Positions 1-7,477 of a stretch of DNA of 64,000 nt are shown one piece after another (the stretch's first letter is position 1; each line of letters starts with the position of its first letter). The translations under genes were made by a program, and so were the position numbers. The stretch covers positions 1 to 64,000 of the forward strand of contig CALOAN010000012.1 in assembly GCA_942491345.1 (NCBI GenBank), given 5' to 3'. The stretch is from JAHEEL01 sp942491345. GTDB lineage: Bacteria > Actinomycetota > Acidimicrobiia > Spongiisociales > UBA5794. Under the pieces are notes generated by a model that saw only the letters and a program-made list of their open reading frames with translations, was not told the DNA's origin and searched no databases.

Positions 1-317
1 TCCGCAGCAGTTGGTGCTGGCGGATCTTCCCGTCCCGGTAACGACAGACTGAACCACTGTTCGGTCTCTGCAAACTTGTCTTTTAATCCCGAGTAACCCA
101 CGGATACCGGCCGAACACTGGCCCACCGCGCCAACTCATCGGCCAACTGTGGGGTGGTCAGGCCTTTTTTGCGCGCCCGCACCCATAGGTGCTCACCCTG
201 ACCATCCAGCGGCAGGTCGAGCAACTCGATCACTCGAAAATCTTCCAGTTGCTGGCGCAATTCACCGCGACAAACCGGTCCGCCTAAACAATAGGCCAAA
301 TCAAAAAAAGGGTGCAC
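1..317 (-). CDS. truD: tRNA pseudouridine synthase TruD, N-terminal fragment cut by window edge
   Basis: The reverse strand from a GTG at 315-317 reads open to position 1 and encodes about 105 residues that match the start of TruD, the enzyme making pseudouridine 13 in tRNA-Glu. Recognisable blocks are DLAYCLGGPVCRGELRQ, then EDFRVIEL, then GEHLWVRARKKGLTT, and GYSGLKDKFAETEQWFSL. The Asp of GLKD is the family's catalytic aspartate. The GTG start fits the usual family start, where a short leader precedes the aromatic-rich LGGP segment. The rest lies outside the window. It is divergent from the MFS gene to the right. Confidence 0.8.
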   Translation of the reverse strand, partial: MHPFFDLAYCLGGPVCRGELRQQLEDFRVIELLDLPLDGQGEHLWVRARKKGLTTPQLADELARWASVRPVSVGYSGLKDKFAETEQWFSLSLPGREDPPAPTAA

Positions 318-461
318 TATAATCGCCTGCCGGTTGGGTATTTCAGAAAACAAAAAAAGGGCGCGGATTATAGCCCCCAGCAGCATCACCGACCGCTGCG
401 TTAACAATCAAAAACCCGATCGCTCAGCCATCAACTTCTCCTCGCCTACCGGAGCCTGATC
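318..461. promoter_or_regulatory. divergent intergenic region between truD and the MFS gene
   Basis: This 144-bp gap is richer in A and T than the flanking genes, with A-runs near 302-308 and 348-358 and ACAATCAAAAA near 404-414. It must hold the promoters for both divergent genes. I cannot place clear -35 and -10 boxes with confidence. Confidence 0.3.
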
Positions 462-1859
462 ATCGCCCCACGCTCTACCGAAACCAACCTGGCGCTGGCA
501 CGGTTTATCGTTCCGTTTGCCAGCTTCATTACGCCCTTTCTGGGCAGCTCTATTAACGTCGCGCTACCGGCCGTGGCCGATGAGTTTCAACTCGATGCGG
601 TGACTTCTGGCTGGTTCACCACCAGCTATTTTCTGGCCGCTGCCATGTTCATGCTGCAGGCAGCCAGGCTCGGCGACATTCACGGTAGACGTAAACTCTA
701 TGTAGCGGGTCAACTACTGATCGTGCTCTCGAGCCTATTTATGCTGGTCGCCACTTCATCCACTCAGTTGCTGGTATGGCGCTTCATTCAGGGTGTCGGG
801 GGCGCACTTATTTTTGGCACCAGCCACGCCATCATGGCGTCGATATTTCCTCCCGAATGGCGAGGCCGGGCCCTGGGGCTGAACGTCACCGCGATCTATT
901 TAGGCATGACCTGCGGACCCTTTCTGGGAGGAATGCTCACCTACCATTTTGGCTGGCGCAGCCTGTTCATACTCGCCGGTGGCATGAGCCTGACAGCGGT
1001 ATTACTGTTCAACTGGTTTATTCATGGTGAGTGGCGCGAAGCGGTGGGTGAAAAGTTTGACTGGGTCGGCGGCATTCTGGTCGCCGTGGCACTCGGCGCG
1101 CTGGTTGTCGGAAGTGGTCGGTTATCGCAGCCAGGGGCGGTTCCGCTGATCCTGAGCGGATTAATCTGCGGCGCGATTTTTCTGCGTCAGCAGGCGCGGG
1201 GACGGAGTCCCCTGCTCGACCTGACCCTGTTCACTGATAACCGTGGGGTCGCCACGGCCGCTGGCAGCGCTTTCCTGATGTACTGCGGCACCTTTGGTGT
1301 GGGCTTCATGCTCAGTCTTTATCTACAATATGGACGACAGATGAATCCCCAGCAGGCTGGGTTAATTCTGATGGCCCAGCCGGTGGCTCAGGTCCTGTTT
1401 GCGGGCTATGCCGGCAGGCTCTCGGACCGACTCGACCCGCGCTGGCTGACCAGCTTCGGGCTGGTCTGCTGTGCCATTGGCATCCTGCTGACCATGCTTA
1501 TTAATGATTCAGGACTGCCGATAATGGTGCTGGTGGGGCTTGCATTAACGGGGATCGGTATTGCCGGCTATTCGGCGCCCAATACTCACGCGGCCATGAG
1601 TGCCGTGGAGAAACGGCAACTCGGGGTAACCGGCGGCATTTTGCAAACATCGCGGCTCTGCGGGCAGATGATTTCTTTGGGGATACCGATCATGTTATTC
1701 AGTCTACTGCTGGGCCAGCAGGCTAATCTTGCCGAGACCGACCCCGCGCAACTGAAACAGGCGCTCTACATCGCTTTTACTCTGTTTGCCGTACTTAATC
1801 TGCTCGCGGCGGCGGTCTCCTGGATGCGCCCGGCAACTCATTTATCGCCGTCCACCTAG
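462..1859 (+). CDS. MFS transporter, DHA2 (EmrB/QacA-like) drug exporter family
   Basis: This is a hydrophobic protein with MFS signatures: motif A as RLGDIHGRRKL in the first cytoplasmic loop, and motif C as GPFLGGMLT in TM5, which marks drug:H+ antiporters. The length of about 465 residues suits the DHA2 group. The start is a problem. The first standard start codon in frame is GTG 573, but the first membrane helix (RFIVPFASFITPF, about 504-542) is encoded upstream of it. From the stop at 402-404 to 573 the frame has no ATG, GTG or TTG. I place the start at ATC 462, eight bases after a GGAG at 450-453; a CTG at 456 is also possible. A sequencing or assembly indel would explain this equally well. 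Confidence 0.72.
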   Translation: MAPRSTETNLALARFIVPFASFITPFLGSSINVALPAVADEFQLDAVTSGWFTTSYFLAAAMFMLQAARLGDIHGRRKLYVAGQLLIVLSSLFMLVATSSTQLLVWRFIQGVGGALIFGTSHAIMASIFPPEWRGRALGLNVTAIYLGMTCGPFLGGMLTYHFGWRSLFILAGGMSLTAVLLFNWFIHGEWREAVGEKFDWVGGILVAVALGALVVGSGRLSQPGAVPLILSGLICGAIFLRQQARGRSPLLDLTLFTDNRGVATAAGSAFLMYCGTFGVGFMLSLYLQYGRQMNPQQAGLILMAQPVAQVLFAGYAGRLSDRLDPRWLTSFGLVCCAIGILLTMLINDSGLPIMVLVGLALTGIGIAGYSAPNTHAAMSAVEKRQLGVTGGILQTSRLCGQMISLGIPIMLFSLLLGQQANLAETDPAQLKQALYIAFTLFAVLNLLAAAVSWMRPATHLSPST

Positions 1860-1926
1860 CTGACAGCCACCTTGATCTGCGGCACCATGCCCTTATCGCA
1901 AACTCATCTTTCAGGAGAAAACCGCC

Positions 1927-2409
1927 ATGCCTTCTTTTGACGCCGTGTCCAAAATTGATATGCACGAACTCACCAACGCGGTTGACCAGGCCAACCGTGA
2001 AATCGGCAATCGTTTTGACTTCAAAGGCACCAACGCTCGCGTGGAACAGGAGGAGCAACTGCTTACCCTCTATGCACCGAATGAATTTCAGGTGGATCAG
2101 GTGATGGAAATAGTCCGCGGGACCCTGGCAAAGCGCAAAATAGACATGAAATCACTCAAAGCCGGCGACAAGGAGAGTAATGTCGCTGAGTGTCGAATGC
2201 CGCTGACCATTCGAGAAGGCATCGATCAGGCCCTGGCGAAAAAAATCACCACCCAGATAAAAGCAGGAAAATTCAAAGTTCAGGCCGCCATACAGGGCGA
2301 TCAGGTTAGGGTGACCGGAAAAAAACGTGACGACCTGCAGGCAGTGATGGCGATGCTGCGCGAGGCGGATCTGGAAATGCCCCTGCAGTTTATTAATTTT
2401 AGAGATTAG
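1927..2409 (+). CDS. yajQ: YajQ family nucleotide/cyclic-di-GMP-binding protein
   Basis: This 160-residue protein matches YajQ from end to end. It starts MPSFDAVSKIDMHELTNAVD, has the NRFDFKGT segment, and ends PLQFINFRD, as the family does. The family length is about 160-163. YajQ proteins are cytosolic double ferredoxin-like folds reported to bind nucleotides, including cyclic-di-GMP in Xanthomonas. A strong AGGAG at 1914-1918 precedes the ATG. It stands alone between the MFS gene and the cupin gene. Confidence 0.92.
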   Translation: MPSFDAVSKIDMHELTNAVDQANREIGNRFDFKGTNARVEQEEQLLTLYAPNEFQVDQVMEIVRGTLAKRKIDMKSLKAGDKESNVAECRMPLTIREGIDQALAKKITTQIKAGKFKVQAAIQGDQVRVTGKKRDDLQAVMAMLREADLEMPLQFINFRD

Positions 2410-2448
2410 GCGGTTATTGGCCGCTGTACCAACAGGGAGGAGTACACC

Positions 2449-3387
2449 ATGAACAAACCCCATCAGATCGATTATGACCACCTGGGCCCAGCCAGAGCTA
2501 ACAGCAGTGTCGCCGCCAGTCAGGCTGTCGGCTACTGCGAGCGCGACTTTCTTAATGTTGCCAAAGTACCGCCACTGCACAAGGTGCTGCCACCGGCAAT
2601 CATGATGCCGGAGTCCGGCCTTGTCGATTTCAGCAAGGAGCTGGGCCTGGACTGGCCCGCGACCATGCCCAACCTGTTGGCCGGAAACAACAAACTGGGT
2701 ACCGGCGAATCAACGCTCGTTGCTGAGACCGCAGGTGCCCTTGTGCTGCTGGTACTCGATGGTAGCGGCGCACTGGTTAGCCAGGACGAAACCGTGGAAC
2801 TACATCCCGGCGATATCGCTTTAGTGCCCGGAGGCCAGGGTATTCGAGCCACCGCGGGAGACACCGGCCTGAGCTACTTTTTTGTTGATGATTCACCGCT
2901 GGTCAGTTACCTGGGCTGGAAAGTTAGTCCGACAGAGCGCTCTGCTTTCACCCATTTTCCCGCAGAGCTATTAAAGGAAAAACTGGACGAGTATGAAGCC
3001 GCTGGCATTACTGCATCCGGGGTCTTTCTCAGTCACGCCGGGTTACCCGAAGAAAAACTCGCCACGCCGCACCTGTTTGCCCACTTAAACCGGTTAATGC
3101 CCGGCGCAAGAAACACGGTCCACGCCCATGCCGCTCCTGCCCTTACCTACGTGATTCATGGCGGCAACAACTGCTTCTCGCTGCTTGGGGAACCGCTGGT
3201 TGACGGGGAGATCCAGGACCCGGCGCGAGTCGACTGGGCTGACGGGCAGCTTTCCATTACGCCTCCGAACCTCTGGCATGGCCATTTTAACGACGGCGAC
3301 GAACCGATATTGTCTCTGGTTATTCAGCCCGCCGGGCTTTACTACAACGACCGGACCATGAACTTTATCTTCGCCGATAAACAGTAG
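2449..3387 (+). CDS. bicupin protein, gentisate 1,2-dioxygenase-like
   Basis: This 312-residue protein has two cupin halves, roughly 95-145 and 215-298, laid out like gentisate/1-hydroxy-2-naphthoate dioxygenases. The first half shows the beta-barrel pattern (ETVELHPGDIALVPGG) but no HxH metal motif. The second half has HAH at 225-227 and WHGHF at 276-280, so a metal site is likely only there. A GGGAGGAG ribosome site precedes the ATG. The Rieske oxygenase gene starts 13 bp after its stop, so the two are probably co-transcribed. I infer aromatic acid ring hydroxylation followed by ring opening, but substrate specificity cannot be read from the sequence. Confidence 0.75.
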   Translation: MNKPHQIDYDHLGPARANSSVAASQAVGYCERDFLNVAKVPPLHKVLPPAIMMPESGLVDFSKELGLDWPATMPNLLAGNNKLGTGESTLVAETAGALVLLVLDGSGALVSQDETVELHPGDIALVPGGQGIRATAGDTGLSYFFVDDSPLVSYLGWKVSPTERSAFTHFPAELLKEKLDEYEAAGITASGVFLSHAGLPEEKLATPHLFAHLNRLMPGARNTVHAHAAPALTYVIHGGNNCFSLLGEPLVDGEIQDPARVDWADGQLSITPPNLWHGHFNDGDEPILSLVIQPAGLYYNDRTMNFIFADKQ

Positions 3388-3400
3388 GGGGCCAAAACCG

Positions 3401-4654
3401 ATGAACGCACCGCAAGCGCTACCGCAAATTGACCTGACCTGGCCCAAAGAGGGATTTACCCGGGTGCCTTATCAGGTCTACATGGACCAGGCTATCTACG
3501 ATCGCGAGCAGCAGCTCATTTTTCGTGGCGCCACCTGGAACTACGTCGCACTCACCGTTGAGCTACCCAATCCAGGTGATTACAAAACCACCCAGATTGG
3601 TGATACGCCGGTGGTTGTAACCCACGGACTGGATGGGGAATTTCATGTCATGGTCAACCGCTGCGCCCATCGCGGGGCCAAAGTTTGCCGAGAAAATAGC
3701 GGCAATGCGGAGACCCTCACCTGCGTTTACCACCAGTGGGCTTTTGATACCTCGGGCAATCTCATCGGTGTACCCTTTCGACGCGGGCTCGGCGGCAAGG
3801 GTGGCTACCCGAAAGATTTCGACATGAAAGAACATGGCCTGCAAAAGCTGAAGGTCGAGGTGTTTGGTGGCTGTGTATTTGCCACTTTTGATCAGACCAT
3901 GCCCGATGTCGCCACCTATTTCGGCCCGAAAATGAGTGAATACCACCAGCGCATGTTTAACCGCCCGGTGGAACTGCTCGGCTACCACCGCCAGTTCATT
4001 AACAGCAACTGGAAACTCTATGCCGACAACACCCACGACCCCTACCACGCCAGTCTGCTGCATCTGTTCCACACCACTTTTGGCCTCTACCGAGCGTCAC
4101 AGATCTGCGGCACCGAGCTGGATGAAACCGGCATGCATAACTGCATCCACTCCAAAGCCGGAACTGACGAAGGGCGTATCGACGCCTATAAAAGCGCCGA
4201 CATTCGCACGTATCAGGAAGGGTTTACACTGGATGACCCGTCGGTACTCGCCGGCTGGCCGGAGTTTGATGACGGCGACACCCTCTGTATTCACGTCATC
4301 TTCCCCAATCTCGTTGCTCAGCAAATTGCCAACACCCTGGCAAACCGACAGATCATCACCCACGGACCTGACAAGTTTGAGCTGATCTGGACCTATTTCG
4401 GTTACGCCGACGACACCCCTGAGCAGCGCGCCATGCGCATCAAGCAGATCAACCTGATTGGTCCGGCGGGGCTGATCTCAATGGAAGATGGCGACGTCTG
4501 CGAGATAGTTCAGAGCAGCATTATCCGTGACGGCGACAAGTCATCGGTTGTGCGGATGGGTGGGGACACGATCACCGAGTTTCAGGACACGACCCTGACC
4601 GAATCGGGCATGCGCGGATTCTGGCGCGGATATCGCGAGATTATGGGGTTTTAG
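3401..4654 (+). CDS. Rieske [2Fe-2S] aromatic ring-hydroxylating dioxygenase, alpha subunit
   Basis: This 417-residue protein has the Rieske cluster ligands C88-x-H90 and C108-x2-H111. The mononuclear iron site follows as D213-P-Y-H216-A-S-L-L-H221, the D-x2-H-x4-H motif of ring-hydroxylating oxygenase large subunits. The length is normal for the family. AGGGGG lies just before the ATG. No beta subunit, ferredoxin or reductase gene adjoins it. The electron donors must be elsewhere, or the enzyme is an alpha-only type. It follows the cupin gene closely. Confidence 0.88.
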   Translation: MNAPQALPQIDLTWPKEGFTRVPYQVYMDQAIYDREQQLIFRGATWNYVALTVELPNPGDYKTTQIGDTPVVVTHGLDGEFHVMVNRCAHRGAKVCRENSGNAETLTCVYHQWAFDTSGNLIGVPFRRGLGGKGGYPKDFDMKEHGLQKLKVEVFGGCVFATFDQTMPDVATYFGPKMSEYHQRMFNRPVELLGYHRQFINSNWKLYADNTHDPYHASLLHLFHTTFGLYRASQICGTELDETGMHNCIHSKAGTDEGRIDAYKSADIRTYQEGFTLDDPSVLAGWPEFDDGDTLCIHVIFPNLVAQQIANTLANRQIITHGPDKFELIWTYFGYADDTPEQRAMRIKQINLIGPAGLISMEDGDVCEIVQSSIIRDGDKSSVVRMGGDTITEFQDTTLTESGMRGFWRGYREIMGF

Positions 4655-4673
4655 CCCAATCAGAGCCCGGCCG

Positions 4674-5636
4674 TTATGCGTTGAGATCGTCCGCTAACTG
4701 GCGATCAATTGCTGCCCAGACAGGGGCCTGCAACGACTCGCCCTCAACCAGCAAATCATGCTTAGCGGCCGGAATAGTTACTAATACAGAGTGGGGCAGT
4801 CGCCGCTGCAGAACGCGCAATGCCTGATTATCGACAACCTGTTCATTCTCCGCCAGAAACTGGGTAATCGGCTGAGCAATTTGCTCGATATAACCGGGAC
4901 TGTGCAACTGCACAAGGGATTGAAAAGCGGCATTCAACCAGCCAAAACTTGCCGCCCCAAGTTGCAATTCAGGGGTGGCCTGAATGCACGCCAGTTCATA
5001 GGCTATCTGCTCTCGGTCTGAAGTCAGGGTCGCCAACCCCTGACGCTGATAGTTTTCTGCATCAAACCCAAAACCCTGCGGAACATACCGTTGACCTCCA
5101 CCCAATCGACAGGCGATAGCTGCTATCAATTTTGCCAGTGACAGCGGATAAGGGCGGGTATCAATTCCCGCCAGGGGCGCCGTTAGCCAGGCGTGTTCAA
5201 ATAACGCAGCACCGGCGTGCTTTTCCCTTAGCCAACGCAGTGCAATATGGGCGCCCATTGAGTGCGCCAGCAGATAATTCCGCTGGCCCGATTCCGGCCT
5301 GAACACCGTCGTCCAGACATGATCGAAATCATCAATATAGTCACTAAAAGTGTCGACGTAGCCAAGATGTGGGTCGGCCGACAGACGGCTCGATAAACCC
5401 TGACCCCGCCAGTCAAAACTGACGACCTCCAGGCCGCGCTGTAACAACTGAATGAGTACCGGGTAATATTTTTCGAGAAATCCGCCGCGCCCCGATAACA
5501 GCATCACTCGTCCGCGCGCAGGTTGCGGTGTCCACCGGCCCACCCGCAACGTCACTCGATCACTCACCGTAAGTGGTTCAACTAGCTGGTCAACGCACAG
5601 AGCGTCCACCTGCTGTTGAAAACTGCTCGCCGTCAT
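4674..5636 (-). CDS. alpha/beta hydrolase, lysophospholipase (PldB-like)
   Basis: This 320-residue alpha/beta hydrolase has its nucleophile elbow as AHSMGAH and an oxyanion-side LSGRGGFLEKY segment where most relatives have HGxxE. FDWRGQGLSS is typical of the lysophospholipase/monoacylglycerol lipase group, and a late AAKHD segment offers the catalytic His. It begins 15 bp after the stop of the PEGA lipoprotein gene on the same strand. It is likely the third gene of that operon, perhaps acting on membrane lipids. Confidence 0.78.
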   Translation of the reverse strand: MTASSFQQQVDALCVDQLVEPLTVSDRVTLRVGRWTPQPARGRVMLLSGRGGFLEKYYPVLIQLLQRGLEVVSFDWRGQGLSSRLSADPHLGYVDTFSDYIDDFDHVWTTVFRPESGQRNYLLAHSMGAHIALRWLREKHAGAALFEHAWLTAPLAGIDTRPYPLSLAKLIAAIACRLGGGQRYVPQGFGFDAENYQRQGLATLTSDREQIAYELACIQATPELQLGAASFGWLNAAFQSLVQLHSPGYIEQIAQPITQFLAENEQVVDNQALRVLQRRLPHSVLVTIPAAKHDLLVEGESLQAPVWAAIDRQLADDLNA

Positions 5637-5651
5637 TCGGTTACCCGATAA

Positions 5652-7475
5652 TCAAGGCACTTTACCCACCCTGGAGAAACCGTCTCGACGCAAAAACTGG
5701 TCACTCACCACGCTCTGCGACCGATCACCCACCTGATAGGCCAGGGACATCTGCCGCTGGCCATTTCCCTCGGGGCCGCGGTAACGAATGATCCAGGAGC
5801 GTTCATACCTGCCGGGGCGCTGGTGAGGACCTATCTCTATCAGGGGTTCGAGCCCGTCTACTCGTTCATCATCCATGCGCACCAGCCGCTGTTTCTGCCA
5901 GCCTCGGTACTCGGGTCCAGCCGACAATTCAGTTACTTCTTCCACCGAATTAGTCATTGGCTCTGACGACAGATTCAACAGGCGCTTTTCCCGCAGAGCC
6001 AGTCGTTTTGTGCTGCCCTCTACCCTGAAAGCAGGGCTGGCTGCCGCAGTCACCAACAGCCGGCCGGGTCGATCGAGCCAACGAACCTTAATCTCCCCAT
6101 CGGCGGGGGCAAATCGATACAGGCTCAAGCCAGCACTCTGTGCAACTGGGCGGACCCCGTCCACCTGCAGCCCCTGCCCCTCTCCTAGCAGCACCACTTC
6201 TCCATCACCAGCAAGCCGCGTGATCTGAATACTCTGGTCCATCGGTTGCTGCTCGCCAGCCAGCTCCAGCAATGGGTAATCCCCACGCTGACGGTATAAA
6301 CGAAACAGTAAATCAGTTAACCGTTTGCGGCTCGATCGGGCCAGCGGAAACACACGGTTATCCACTTTAATTCCGGCAGCGGCTAACTGATTGAAAAACG
6401 CCTGGTCCGCATCGCCGCTCTGCTTTCGCAGGCCGCCAACCCGCTGCTGATCAGCGTAAAAATCGACACCATCACCAATCCTTAGCAGCGCAAACAGGCT
6501 TTCTACAAACGCCCGCTGGGTAAAATCCGCTCTCAGTGGGTCAACCAGTCGAAGTGCTAAAACAACCTCATCGGCGGATGACGCCGGTATGGCAGCAGCG
6601 GCAATGACTGGCGCTTTTACCGGTTGCGGAGCCAGCGCTGCTAATGAATCCTCGTCGGCAGAATCCGGGCCCTGAACCGCTGGTTCTATCGCTGACTGGC
6701 GGACCAGCAGCGGTTTTCGTTCTTCGAGCAATAATGTCACCGCTCGTTGCTCGCCGGAATTAAGATCGAGATGGATCTCCCCGGAGAGTCGAGAATGACC
6801 ATTTTCGATCAACTCAGCGTAGAGATGGTGACGCCCTGGGGGTATCTGTCTAAGCGTCAGCGGAGAATGGCCCACTAACTCCCCATCCAGGCGCAACAGG
6901 GCAGCCGCAGGCTGGGTAGCAATATCAATGGCAGCAAATCTCTCCAGCGGTTGCAGCACCAGCTCTACCTCGACTGGCTGACCGGCGATCACATCCACCT
7001 GCCTCCTTCGTGGCCGGAAACCCTCAAGATCGACCTCAAAAAGATGGCTGTCGTCGCTTAACTCGGTTACCAGAGGAGTGGTTCCGACTGTTTTGCCGTT
7101 AATACTTAGCAACGCACCGGCGGGTTCGCTATTCACAGTGACTAACGCGAAACCTTCACCCAGTGGCACCTCAACTGGCGATGGAGTCGCTCCATCAAGC
7201 CGTAGTTGCAGGGTACCGGCTCTAAACCCGGTCTTCTCCGCCGTTAACCGATAGGTTCCATAGGGTAGCTCGACCCGGGTGCCACCCACTACCCGACGAC
7301 CGAGCGGTTCAATGACTATTTCACCCCCTTGTGGCGAGGTTGACAGGGTTAGCACTCTGCTCGGGGGGGTTCGATTTTCGGCTTTAAGACCATCAACAAT
7401 CTTTAGAGACTGCTGACACCCGGCAACCAGCGCCAATAGCGCCATTGCCAGAGCAATGCGAACAGAAGCGGCCAT
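5652..7475 (-). CDS. PEGA-domain lipoprotein
   Basis: This 607-residue exported protein has a signal ending LLALVAGC, with Cys20 as the lipidated residue. After it come three or four PEGA-type repeats between about residues 40 and 250, recognised by phrases such as YGTYRLTAEKTGFRAG, SINGKTVGTTPLV and LDGELVGHSPLTL. The C-terminal 300 residues, rich in beta-strand patterns, match no family I know. It starts 2 bp after the FHA-propeller gene, so the two are almost certainly made together. PEGA proteins often accompany Ser/Thr kinase or FHA signalling in envelopes. Confidence 0.75.
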   Translation of the reverse strand: MAASVRIALAMALLALVAGCQQSLKIVDGLKAENRTPPSRVLTLSTSPQGGEIVIEPLGRRVVGGTRVELPYGTYRLTAEKTGFRAGTLQLRLDGATPSPVEVPLGEGFALVTVNSEPAGALLSINGKTVGTTPLVTELSDDSHLFEVDLEGFRPRRRQVDVIAGQPVEVELVLQPLERFAAIDIATQPAAALLRLDGELVGHSPLTLRQIPPGRHHLYAELIENGHSRLSGEIHLDLNSGEQRAVTLLLEERKPLLVRQSAIEPAVQGPDSADEDSLAALAPQPVKAPVIAAAAIPASSADEVVLALRLVDPLRADFTQRAFVESLFALLRIGDGVDFYADQQRVGGLRKQSGDADQAFFNQLAAAGIKVDNRVFPLARSSRKRLTDLLFRLYRQRGDYPLLELAGEQQPMDQSIQITRLAGDGEVVLLGEGQGLQVDGVRPVAQSAGLSLYRFAPADGEIKVRWLDRPGRLLVTAAASPAFRVEGSTKRLALREKRLLNLSSEPMTNSVEEVTELSAGPEYRGWQKQRLVRMDDERVDGLEPLIEIGPHQRPGRYERSWIIRYRGPEGNGQRQMSLAYQVGDRSQSVVSDQFLRRDGFSRVGKVP

Positions 7476-7477
7476 GG

